DNA of 64,000 nucleotides from Sciurus carolinensis (Eukaryota > Chordata > Mammalia > Rodentia > Sciuridae): the NCBI RefSeq assembly GCF_902686445.1, contig NC_062220.1, forward strand, positions 116,856,643 to 116,920,642, given 5' to 3'. A program made the translations under genes and the position numbers. The notes below the pieces were generated by a model. It was not told the DNA's origin, searched no databases, and was given only the letters and a program-made list of their open reading frames with translations. Positions 23,486 to 34,348 of the stretch are shown here, in pieces; the first letter of the stretch is position 1; the number at the start of each line of letters is the position of its first letter.

Positions 23486-26400
23486 AAGGAAGCTAGAAAT
23501 ATTTACTTAATTTCTGATTTATTGCCATAAAGGGACTTATCAAATGTAATGCCTAGAATAGGTGGAGTTCTGTACCCACATTCAATCTTTTCAAAACAAC
23601 CTTTCAAGTTTAAATAATCATGAGTTATGCTGAGTATCTAAAATTACACTTCAGATTGTTCTCTTCCTGCCATCCCTACCTCTGCAACAGTGATTCCCAA
23701 GCAAAACTTCTTTAAGTTTCAGGACAACTGACTCTTCAGTTGTGCCCCTAGGGCTTCACCTATGCCAGTTCCTACAGGTCCTTCAAAATAGGTATTTGAG
23801 GACCATTAAAGGATGCCATGGGGACACAGAGAGAGTTACCTTCCCAGTGAGGGTTTGCGTGAAGCATCTGAGGCAAAGAAGCCTGACCCAAGTGGTGATA
23901 ACTAATGTGACATCTTCAGGATTAATGGCCATATACCATAAGGATGGATGAAGGAATAATGTTCTTGCTATTGCCAATAGCATTTGCTGAGAATAGAAGA
24001 AAATTAAATTTGGTTCTTCATCATAGTAACTAGGAGAACTTGCTCTTGACCTCAGTGTGCAGTGGGTAGAAGGTCAGGAGAAGAAACTGGAGATAATTCT
24101 CCATAAGAAGAAGGAAGGGTGTGGACAGATGATTAACTTGACACTCTTCAAGAATGTGCACTTGACTGTAGAGGTCTTATGGAAACACCAAAGTATGTTC
24201 ATCTGGTACCAAGGAGAGGTTTCAAGATTCAGTGCAGAATGGATTGAAGGGAAAATTGAGGCAATACCTGGGACAGCGTGACTAGTTAGGCAACAAAGGT
24301 GATCCATTATGGGGAAACAGTGATGTTTTCTGCTAGACTCCTGATGTGGAAAAAATGGAAAAGAAGCAGGGTGAAATCAGCATGAAGGTGTTATGGGAAA
24401 ACTTGAAGTCAAGAGTGTCTGTTGGGCATCTCAGGGGTCATTTAAGATGACTCCTGATGTGTTTTGGGGAGTTTGGATGAATCCTTACAACCCATTAGAA
24501 TATTGGGCACTTAAATCTTAATTTTCTGGCCAAATATTTGACATTGATTTTTACAGTTATCTGTGAAGAGGAAAATGATTTGTGGAAATTGAAGGGATAT
24601 AGAAGGTCTGACAAGGAATTTTTATTTTGTAATTATATTTGCTTAAGAGTTTGAAGAAGTTTTAAGCTAAGTATGTACTTGTGTAAGATCAACAATCTCA
24701 TAAGCAGAGTGATTGACCACTGAGTTTGAGTTTAAGCAATGTGTTCATGAGTGACCTGGAGGAAAAAACAGTCTCATCCCAAAGGCACATGGAAAGACTG
24801 GTCTCCAAGTGTTCCTCATATTGGGATTGTAAGAGACCTTCTGCAGAGACGGGGGTCCTTTCCCTGAATTCTCTGAAAGCCTGGAGGATGAGTTCGCCAA
24901 GCCACCAGGAGGCACCATAGAGCTGGTGTGTGAGGCATCACCAGTGTCTCCAGGTTATAGAACAAACTGATTATTCACAATTTAGTTGAAACAGTCATGT
25001 GCCTGAATGTCCCCTATTATTTCTCATGATTTCTTCATGATTCCTCACCCTGTTTTTCTCTTGTAAGCCACTTCCTGTCACACCCTGATGGTGTCTTTAC
25101 TCAGTATAGTAGAGAAAGGAACTGAAACAGGAAGAGAACAACATTTGGGTCACAAAAACTCTGTCCCCAGGGAATTAGAGGAGTCAGGTGTTAACAATGA
25201 AATCCATGAAATAGAACTGCAGGAGACAGAACTCTGAGGGAATTTACTATGACTGAGTTCATTATGTATTATTATATACATAATCAGGTGGCTGATGCTT
25301 GGTTCACAGAAAGTAACCATGAAGAGACCCTCATGACTGCCACTTCCCCATGGTCTACAGGCGCTAGGTCAGTTGTAGCTCAACATCATAATTATCTATC
25401 ATTGTGCTCCCACTTCTAAGGACTTGCTTGTGGTCAGTTGTACCATCCATTTCCACTGTCTGAAGCCTGGTTATAAAGTCTGCCCCGCCAGCCACACTGT
25501 GATTTATGATTATACTGCTGCCCGAAACCATCATACCTCAGTGAGAAAACACAAACCATGACGGTAGAGAGTATTTAGCTCCCAGGGTTCTGAGACTAAT
25601 CCTGGCATTTCAGTTCTGGAAACATGAGTCTGATGATTGTGGGATCATCACTGCTTCTCAGGAGAGGACAGTAAGGTTCTTACACATGCATAAGGATCAC
25701 CCATTTTCTATTGCCTAACTTACTGCTACCCTGTCAACATCATCCCAAAGACATTACTGCCTTTAGCACTGGATAAATAAATGGATAAATAAATCCCAAA
25801 CTGGTTCTTTGGAAAGACAAACAAAATAGATAAACCTTAAAAAAAAAAAAAAGCAGAAAGCATTCATTCCCTGATAATAGTATATTCTCATAGTGAAACC
25901 AGACATCTGAAGTCAAGGTCTTAGAGTACAGTGAGGGAGAACACAACAGGAGATGCTCAGAAAAGCAGCAACCCGAAAATAAATAAACCTGTAAGAGGAA
26001 CACAGGCAGAATTACCTCCACTTATGACCTCTGCTGGGCTTTAGGTTTAAACTCTGTTGGAAAGGTTCATACCCTGTCAAATACTATAGCTTGATCCAAC
26101 CTACCTTTAATGTGCTCAGAATACTTACATTAGCAAAATCACCTAGTACAAAACCTATTTTATGATAAAGTGTTGAATATCACTTGTAACTTATTAAATA
26201 CAGATCACTATATTTAATTAAAAAAAAAAAGGTTCATAGACTGGGAATGACCCAAAATACCTGGTTGGAGCAAAGTCAAATACCAGGTAATTCTGAAACC
26301 AGGTAGTTCTGAAATAATTGGTAACATAAACAGAGCATTTAGAGTTCTGGAGACAATTTGAAATGAAAAAATAAAAAAGTCTCAGCATAATACACCAGGG

Positions 26401-27100
26401 TGGTTTACTGTTAGGGCAATAAAATCAGAAAGTTCCATTTCCTAGTAGGGTTTTCACTCTGGAATTTCTGCCAGGTTATGAGAAGATTAAAGACCCAGGA
26501 TCAGAGGCCAGCAGGGGGCAATGTTGGAGAACTAATGACATTACAGGGCTCTGCCCCAGACCACAAAGGGAAATACTTGCTTCACAACCCTATGCAGAAG
26601 GTGCCTCATCAAAGTGTGACTTTCCTGTACCTGGGGCCCAGGAGCCTCATGAGCACTGAGATCTGACCCATACTCTTGCTTCCTATTGCATCCTCCATCC
26701 CTCATGGATAGATTGTTCAGGCCTATTTTCCAGGCAGAATGGAAGAATGGTCACACAGCAGGAAGAAATTTAGATGAAGAGAGAAGAAGACTGTCTTGAG
26801 AGAAAATGAGAAGAAATCAGACAAGAGTAGTTCTCAATATTGACAATAAGAAATCAGCAAGCCCATTTAATTTATGAACAAAACTGCAAAAATTCTGTTT
26901 GAGTATTAGTTGACTTTGTTTTAATAAACAACGTAGACAATACAGAGTACATCTAAAGGAAAAAGAAGCTTATTTTTGTTCATGGATATGGAAGTTTACG
27001 CCTGGGATAAGTAGCCCCATGTGTTTGGGACACTGGCAAAGAATGATGAGATGGGGAAGGATGAGCCAAAGTGAGTCCTCACATCTTAAGCCTGGAAGCT
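23486..27100. other. Long intergenic stretch, no intact gene
   Basis: No open V gene, SINE or L1 recognised over 3.6 kb. Three points: near 25490-25535 CCAGCCACACTGTGATTTAT and GATTATACTG resemble framework 2/CDR2 of the IGLV6-like gene; a CTCF-like motif is at 26508-26520; and 26670-26790 is related to 9430-9560. Short ORFs (23742-23951, 24057-24281, 24726-24920) have no recognisable domains. Confidence 0.45.
26508..26520 (+). promoter_or_regulatory. CTCF-like motif
   Basis: CCAGCAGGGGGCA matches the CTCF core closely in plus orientation. It lies about 160 bp before the duplicated flank block, with no V gene immediately next to it. Confidence 0.5.
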
Positions 27101-27126
27101 AGAGAGAGGGAGAAGAGAGAGGGAGG

Positions 27127-27162
<36 letters not shown>

Positions 27163-27170
27163 CAGAGATA
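27101..27170. repeat. (GA)n-rich microsatellite
   Basis: Purine-only tract with about 15 perfect GA units in its second half. Confidence 0.9.
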
Positions 27171-28568
27171 GGGCGGTATAAAACCACCATTTTGTGGAAA
27201 TGTCTCCAATGACCTAAGGCCCTCTCACAAGGCCTTACCACCTCTCACAAGGAACTATCACCAGGTAGTACCTCCTGGTACTAACACCCTGGGATGATGC
27301 CTCTATATATGGACCTCGAACTGGACACTCAAATTACACCCACAGTTTATCAGTATGTTAGGAAGTAGAATTCATGTTAGACTGAGAAAGACTTATCTTG
27401 ACCAACAGGAAGGATTTGGGTTGAAAATAGAACTTTTTTTTTCTTGAGGTCTATGAAGGATACTGAACATGGACATTGAAGGGTGGTCAGGTATACGAGT
27501 TATAAGACAATGTCAGTTGTCAGAATCAGGGAGATAGCCTCTAAGTTCTCAGAAGTGCGACTAGAGTCATTGTACGGGTGAAAGATGGAATCACAGAACC
27601 CACTTCAATGGGACTTCAATGGGACTAATCAATACGGTTTGTTAAGGTCCTTCAGGGATAAAACGCACAGCCCATATTAAACTTTTACCTGAATCAAGCC
27701 ATATCACCTCCATCCACAAGGGAGCTGCTTTTGTTTCTCTGACATGAGCTCTGGCTACCCCAGGGTCTTCTCTATCCCTAGGTTTCCTATTCCTCATTTT
27801 TCCTGTCACTCTTTATTGCTAAGTGAACATTCCAGGAGAAAAACTGTTGATTCATGTTACCTTGAGAATGTCTGAGGCAATGTCAGAGGAAGTACAGGGC
27901 TCACTGCAGAGGTTAGGGTTACTTCCTGGTCACTAAGATTTCCTAATTCATCTATTCAAATATTCATATTTGAATATGTGGTGAATAGTTTAACCCATTG
28001 TTTTTCCTGTTTTACATTACATCTGAATAATTTGTCATTTTCTTTCAGTGAGTTTTAATGTAAATGATGAAAACAGACTATTAAGGTTTTGTATATTAAA
28101 ATAGCACTTCTATTTCTTTCTCACTTAAATTTAAGATCATCTTCTTTACCTTTGTATTACAAACGCAAATACATAATCAAATCTGTGTACAGACACTCTA
28201 TCAGATACTTTTGACTACTGACTGTAACTTATTTTAAAATGAATCTTTAGTCCTAATGTGTGTGGATCTCTTAAAACATAAAATAATGAATGATTTGGAA
28301 CAAAAGAATAATAATAAAAATTTATTAAATTTTTTATTAAATTTACTTTAATTAAAATTATTAAATAATTATGACCAATTTACAAAATGTATTTAATTTG
28401 GAGTTATGAAAGCCATTTTTAAAAAGAAAATATTATTTCACAAAGAAGTGGAGGAGTTTCATTTTCTGAACTTCCTAAATATCCTCATCTAACATTTCTA
28501 ATCATCTTCAAAAGTGTAAGTGTCTTCAAATGGTGGAGATATTCACACTAATTTGATCAGAACTCTTC
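27171..28568. other. Intergenic, no gene recognised
   Basis: AT-rich towards its end (28300-28440 is almost entirely A and T). No V, SINE or RNA gene seen. Confidence 0.5.
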
Positions 28569-28710
28569 TCTTTTTAAAAAAAATATTATTTGTTCTAATT
28601 AGTTGTACATGATAGTAGAATGCATTTATATATTTTGGGAAATCATACATAAATTGTACTTTCTAATTTTTCTGATTGTACAAATTGTAGGATCACATCG
28701 ATCATTCTCA
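28569..28710 (-). mobile_element. L1 3'-tip fragment
   Basis: About 140 bp of L1 3' terminus, CTAATTAGTTGTACATGATA, closely matching the tips at 1965 and 60170. Severely 5' truncated. Confidence 0.75.
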
Positions 28711-28834
28711 ATTTTATTTTCAAAATGATGAACATGGTTTCCTTTTTTCTCATTTTCTGATAGTGAGAATTTCTCTCAAATTCTGCAGTTCACTTGTGCT
28801 AAAGCCATAGAGTTGATGACTTCTTAGAGTGGAG

Positions 28835-29040
28835 GCAGGTGGCATCCCAAGCCTTGTGGGGCTGCTGTTTGTGTCTGCGATCTCAACCCTGGGCTCCACT
28901 GAGGCTGCATGAGACAGTTTTCAGGACTCAGTCAGTGGGAGACCTCTGTCTCTGCAAGTGGTCAGGCAGTTCCCCACAAACCCAACTCTGGAGTGTCAAA
29001 ATGGGATCCATGCCAAGAAAGAAGTGTCTGACTGTTAACT
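28835..29040. other. V-unit flank shared with 12.1 kb
   Basis: Related to about 12097-12250 upstream of the IGLV6-like gene, with shared blocks in the same order. Here no LTR separates it from the V gene. The ORF at 28839-29153 is chance. Confidence 0.6.
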
Positions 29041-29362
29041 CAAGGGGGAACAACAATCATTTACTGGACAGGAAAGAAATGTTCACTAGGAAGGGCTGGG
29101 TTTGTATTAAAATAGATAAACTAGGTAGACATGGAGAATTCACCTTGTTTTGATTCCATCTCTGCCTTTCAAGAGATTACATTTATACCTGAGATGAAGC
29201 AGTGTGATGAAGCTGATCTCGTCAAAGACATCAACTACAACTCATGTGTCTCTGTCCCCCCTGTAGTCACTGGTCTATGTGAGTGCCCAGCATCTGCTTC
29301 TTTCATCATCTCCTCCAGGGACATCAGGATGAACATTGGGGCAGGAAGAGAAAGGAAGTTTG

Positions 29363-29370
29363 ATTTGCAT
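29363..29370 (+). promoter_or_regulatory. Ig octamer, IGLV8-like promoter
   Basis: Perfect ATTTGCAT, 103 bp before the leader ATG. A TATA-like ATTAAAAT follows at 29400-29407. Confidence 0.9.
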
Positions 29371-29472
29371 GAAAAACCTCCCTCTGGGCCTGAAGAAGCA
29401 TTAAAATGCCCCGAGGACATCAAACTCAAAGTAAGGAGTGTAAGGACACCAAGTACTTGTCAGGATCCCACA

Positions 29473-29924
29473 ATGGCCCAGATGATGGCTCTCCTGGTGC
29501 TCCTCTCTTATGGTTCAGGTCAGGGGAAGGGAACTTCATCCCTGGGGTGCCTACATAACAGAAATGTCTGAGGGACCTTTGCTTCATAACAGTAACTGTC
29601 TCTCTTATTGGTTTTAGTGGTGGATTCTCAGACCACGGTGATCCAGGAGCCCTCACTCTCTGTGTCTCCAGGTGGGACTGTGACTCTCACCTGTGGACTT
29701 AGCTCCGGGTCAGTCTCTACGGGTCACTACCCCGACTGGTACCAGCAGACACCAGGACGTGCTCCCCACACACTCATCTACAACACAAACTCCCGTCCCT
29801 CTGGGGTCTCTGATCGATTCTCTGGTTCCATCCTTGGAAACAAAGCTGCCCTCACCATCACAGGGGTTCAGACTGATGATGAAGCTGATTATTACTGTGC
29901 ACTCTATATGGGTGAAGACATTTA
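29473..29924 (+). CDS. IGLV8: Immunoglobulin lambda V gene, IGLV8-like, intact
   Basis: The leader exon 29473-29518 encodes [15 protein letters not shown] and ends at a GT donor. The intron ends GGTTTTAG at 29617. The V exon 29618-29924 begins [15 protein letters not shown]. Landmarks: [18 protein letters not shown] with the first cysteine, [45 protein letters not shown], and [34 protein letters not shown] and ALYMG are diagnostic of human IGLV8-61. The frame is open and the splice sites are good. The only mild oddities are VVDSQ after the splice and a one-base nonamer change. It is likely functional, giving the variable domain of a lambda chain after V-J joining. Confidence 0.95.
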
Positions 29925-29963
29925 CACAGTGATCTAAACCCATGGGGAAGTACAACCAAAACC
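29925..29963 (+). other. V lambda RSS, heptamer-23-nonamer
   Basis: CACAGTG (29925-29931), a 23-bp spacer with ATGGGGAAGT, and ACCAAAACC (29955-29963, one change from consensus). A TAA lies in the spacer, irrelevant after V-J joining. Confidence 0.95.
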
Positions 29964-31270
29964 ACTTCATGTTCTCAGAATGTCTCATGCTTTACAGGGT
30001 GGAGAGAGACTGATAGGGAGAAAATGTTCAGCACTTCCATGGGAAGATGCTGCTGCATGGCTCCTTGTCCTACCAGTGGTTCATGCCAGAAGCCTCACCC
30101 GCTACCTCCCAGTGTGTATCCATTTCTCAGTGCCTCCTCCCACCCTAGGCTTCCACTCTCCCTGTTTGGTTGGGACAATGAGCAGAGGAGCTCATCTCCA
30201 AATAGGTGACCATCAGGAAGAGTCAGAGAATCTTCCCCTCTTCTCATTTAAACCTCTTCTCATTTAAAATATTAACAAATGATGGTAAGTCCTTTCTCAT
30301 ACATTGATTTGATAATGGAGATCAAATTAGTACTTAATTTACTTTTAGATTATAAAAGCAAAATTGCTTTGATAATTTTGTTATGATTATAACATAACAT
30401 AATTTTGCTTTTATATTTGTTATGAAACTATTTGTGGGGATTTATGATTAATATGCAGACTCACCATCCATGTCTAAGTTACTCCCATATTTCAACTGAC
30501 ATTCCCTAAAACAATCAGATTTAAAAATAACAAGTCATTGCAAAGAACAATGATCTAATTTCATACTGTAGCCAAAAGATGGGAAGTATTTCTACAAATC
30601 GTTCTTTTAAGCATATTTCAGTGGGTCACATGATTATCTCGTATCTGCATTACTAGAAACTCCCATTGAAGATTGACTTTCAAACACTCTCCTTTCATCC
30701 ACTGAGCTTCCTCTCCTGATGAAGGACCAAATGTACATGACTGAAGGTTCTACCTGGACGTGAACGGGTCCTCTTGCACTCATCATTGGCTGAGCAGAAG
30801 GAAAAACGTGTGAAAATTCAGTCTGAGTTGGTTTTCTGCTTTCTCCATAGAAAATGATATTATAAACTGTTATGTTGAGGTAATACACAATGATAAGGAA
30901 AGGAAACACTATGTAGGCTAAGTTCCTGATATGTGTTTGTTATTGCTATGTTATGTTGCTTTTGTAAACTTTAAAAAATCTGTTTAACACTTGGTGATTT
31001 AAATAAATAATACAACTTCTAAAAAGTCAGGAATATGAAGGAAAATTAACCCCACAACAATGCAGGCACAGAACAATTTCTCCAGAGTATTTGCGAGTCC
31101 AAAAACAGCAATTTGGTGGGGCTCTCAGTCTTCAAAGCATAGAAACTCCTGGCAAACCCGAAGTGTTTCCTTCAGTATAGAGAATATATCAGGTGGAATC
31201 TGTGGCATCCCCATGTACCCCTAAAGTTAGTTGTTGTGCCCAGTGCATTCTGGGAAAAACAGTCCAGAGG
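29964..31270. other. 3' flank of IGLV8-like gene, duplicated at 48.6 kb
   Basis: No gene. About 1.3 kb is collinear with 48590-50060: shared blocks include TTTACAGGGTGGAGA, CTCCTTGTCCTA, GAGATCAAATTA-TACTTAATTT, and near the end CAATTTGGTGGGGCTC / TAATTTGATGGAGTTC. Moderate divergence means the duplication is old. Short ORFs are not conserved between the copies. Confidence 0.7.
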
Positions 31271-31934
31271 GAGGGTATGTGTGAGAAATGGATAATCAAA
31301 AGAAAACTCTGTATATGCTGGTGGATTTGGGTATAGTCATTAAGAAGAGGAGAATTAAACTTCCTGATCTGGAGTGGAGTAGAGAAGACCTTTTTGTCTC
31401 ACTCTTTTTGAATTGAAGGGCAAGTGGAACTTGGCCTGTTAAAACAAAGAATCTACAAATAAACAGTCACTGCAGTTGAGAGAACCATGTGAAAGTGGAG
31501 AAGTGAATTTTCATTAAAACTAAAGAAAATCTCAAGAGGACCTATATCGCCTATTCCTCACAGATAGAGGAAGGATGGAAGAAAGGAAGAAATAATGATT
31601 AAATGTTAATATGTAAAATTTTTATAAATATGAATGAATTGATAATGTACACATTCCACGTATAATTTATTTTTAAGTAATCTATTAAACATAAAATGGA
31701 AATTATATTTTTCAATCTCTATACTATCATTTTCATAAACATGAAAAATATCAGATCCCACGATGTACCCACTGAAATAAATATAATTTCTTGATTTTTA
31801 ATCCTGTCTATATCTAATTACATATAGACATATATATAGATTTATATATAGACATATATACACATATACCTAAATTGTGCTGGAGTTGAAAAGTACCAAC
31901 CTACTATGGTTGACCCTAGAATGGCACTTGTTGC
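31271..31934. other. Intergenic, AT-rich, with TATA-type simple repeat
   Basis: No gene. A short tract of TATATAGACATATA-type repeat lies at about 31820-31870. Confidence 0.5.
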
Positions 31935-32815
31935 CTATCTTGAGATTTGGAACTGTCAAAACTATGAAAAAAGTTTCAATGTTTTTAGCAATTATTGAAA
32001 GCAAATTAAAACTAAATTGAGATTCCATCTCACTCTAGTCAAAATGGCAATTATCAAGAATACAAGCAACAATAAATGATGGAGAAGATGAGGGAAAAAT
32101 GGTACACTCATATATGGCTGGTGGCATTGCCACTTGGTGCAACCACTCTGGAAAGCAGTATGGAGATTTATCAGAAAACTTGAAAACTTGGAATGGAAAC
32201 ACCATTTGACCCAGTTATCCCACTCCTGTGTTTATATACACAGGATTTAAAATCTGCATACTATGGTGATTCTGCCACATCAATGTCTATAGCAGCTTAA
32301 TTCACAATAGCTAAATTGTGGAGCCAGACTAGGTGCCCTTCAACAGATAAATGGATAAAGAAAATGGACTATACACACAATGGAATACAACTTATCCATA
32401 AAAAGAAATGAATTTATGGTATTTGCCAGTAAATTGATGGAACTAGAGACTATCCTGCTAACTGAAATAAGCCAATCTCAAAAAGCCAAGGCTTAATATT
32501 CTCTCTGATATGTGGATGCTAGCTCATAATAAGGGCAGGACGATAGGGAAGAATAGAAGTGTTTTTGATTAGATAAGGTGGAATGAAAGGAAGGGAGGGG
32601 GAATGGGAATAGGAAAGGTAGTAGAATGAATTGGACATACTTTCCTATGTGCATATATGAATACACGACCAATGTAATTCTACATCATGTACAACCAGAA
32701 GAATGGGAAGATGTATTCCATATATGTACAGTATTTCAAAATACATTCTATGGCTATCTATAACTAATAAGAAGAAATAAAATACAAAATAAAATTTAAA
32801 AGTTTTTAAAAATTC
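31935..32815 (+). mobile_element. L1 3'-end fragment, plus strand
   Basis: 5'-truncated L1. The C-terminal ORF2 part reads GGTACACTCATATATGGCTG, TGCAACCACTCTGGAAAGCA and GGAATACAACTTATCCATAA, in frames broken by stops. Then comes the 3' UTR polypurine tract and an A-rich end near 32780-32815. Confidence 0.88.
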
Positions 32816-33531
32816 AGAATGTTATTTACTTCCTCAGCTGGAACCATGGAACCCTTGTGAAATACATTGAATCACATTGAACAAATATGAACAAAAGGCT
32901 GATACTCATGCCCACACCACCTGTATCCTTGCCAGTGCCTAGGAGACAGTGAATTCCCATCCATGTCTAAAGACATTCATGAGTCCTTTCAGGGTCTCCA
33001 GTCCCTGTGGCATTCCATGAAGTCAATGGTGGATGAAGTGCTGTATGGCTGTGACTGACCCATAGTCACAAACCTCAGTCTCACTTGCTGACAATAAGAG
33101 TCACAAACATGTGAACTGAGAAAGCTTGAAAACATGCATGCAAGTATCTTCTAAATGGCATCAAATAGCAACACATAAGATTTACAATAGAATTCCTTGC
33201 CAAGTCCATGGTGAAAGGACCTTTGGACCAAAACATTTTGTTGTGGATAAAATAGATAGTACCCTGCAGGCTAATAAAACCAGAAACTTTATGTTTACCT
33301 GCTTACTTCTGATCTAAGAAGCATTTATATCAAAGATGCCAGCTCAGTCCTGTACAGGGAAGAGTCAAATGAACTATGCATATTCCCCATGATGAGTCTG
33401 AGGAAAGCAAGAAGGCTGCTCAGAGGTAATGGGGTGGCCACCTGAGGGGCTCACTGGCAGAGTCAGAGGGGATGTAGGACTGTGTCAGGGGCTCTGATCA
33501 CAATGTCACCCAGTGATGTGTATGGGCATGG
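32816..33531. other. 5' flank of IGLV1-like gene
   Basis: No gene recognised; the small ORF at 33126-33317 has no known motif. Confidence 0.45.
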
Positions 33532-33547
33532 ACAACAGGGGGCGCTG
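33532..33547 (+). promoter_or_regulatory. CTCF-like motif upstream of IGLV1-like gene
   Basis: ACAACAGGGGGCGCTG is a strong CTCF-core match in plus orientation, 306 bp before the leader ATG. CTCF sites near V segments take part in locus looping in other Ig loci. Confidence 0.55.
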
Positions 33548-33735
33548 AAGACCAGTTAAGAGGCATCAGTAACCAGAACTGTCATGAGCCACCTGGCCCT
33601 GCCTGATCTTCCTTGTTAGGATCTTCCCACATCCCTGAGCCAACACAACTCCACCCCTGCACACCCACTTGACATCTTTATGTACAGGAGTATGACACAG
33701 GGCTCAGGGTGCAATAGAAATCCTGGAGGAACCTA

Positions 33736-33743
33736 ATTTGCAT
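33736..33743 (+). promoter_or_regulatory. Ig octamer, IGLV1-like promoter
   Basis: Perfect ATTTGCAT, 102 bp before the leader ATG at 33838. A TATGAAG at 33768-33774 could act as a weak TATA box. Confidence 0.9.
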
Positions 33744-33837
33744 GAATAGACCCTCCCCTTCTCACAGTATGAAGAGGGCAAGGGAGAGACTTGAGGGAAC
33801 CTCTGCTCAACTTCAGGAACAGAAGGCAGAGCTCAGG

Positions 33838-34309
33838 ATGACCTTCACCACAGCCTGGTCTTGTCTCCTCCTGTCATTCCTTGTTCAGTGCACAGGTGAC
33901 ATGATGTGGAGGAGGGATAGGGTCTGGGAGTTCTCTGATATGGGCCCTGGTTCTCCTTTTGTTTCTAGACAAAAATCACCATCTCTGTTTCTCTCCCATT
34001 TCCAGGGTCCTGGGCCCAGCTGACTCAGCCGCCCTCACTGTCTGGGACTCCAGGACAGAAGGTCACCATCTCCTGCATTGGAAGCAGCACCAATATTGGG
34101 AATGGCTATTATGCGCACTGGTATCAGCAGCTCCCAGGAATGGCTCCCAAACTCCTCATCTATAGTAATAGCAATAGACCCTCAGGGATCCCTGATCGCT
34201 TCTCAGGCTCCAGATCTGGCAGCTCTGCTTCACTGACCATTGCTGGACTCCAGCCTGAGGATGAGGCTGACTATTTCTGTCAGTCTTATGATAAAAGCCT
34301 CAATGCTAA
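33838..34309 (+). CDS. IGLV1: Immunoglobulin lambda V gene, IGLV1-like, open frame
   Basis: The leader exon 33838-33895 encodes [19 protein letters not shown] and ends at a GT donor. The acceptor TTTCCAG ends at 34005. The V exon 34006-34309 starts [19 protein letters not shown]. Landmarks: [68 protein letters not shown]. It resembles human IGLV1-40 and relatives, including the long [11 protein letters not shown] loop. Two oddities: AQLTQ replaces the usual AQSVLTQ, a clean 2-codon deletion at the start of framework 1, and YFC replaces YYC. There is no stop or frameshift. Whether the short framework 1 still folds is open, so it may be functional or an ORF-only segment. Confidence 0.92.
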
Positions 34310-34348
34310 CACAGTGCTCCAGTCTCATGGGGAAGTAAGAGAAGAACC
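34310..34348 (+). other. V lambda RSS, weak nonamer
   Basis: CACAGTG (34310-34316), a 23-bp spacer with ATGGGGAAGT, and AGAAGAACC (34340-34348), two changes from ACAAAAACC including one in the central A-run. Probably a less efficient RSS than those of the IGLV6- and IGLV11-like genes. Confidence 0.9.
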
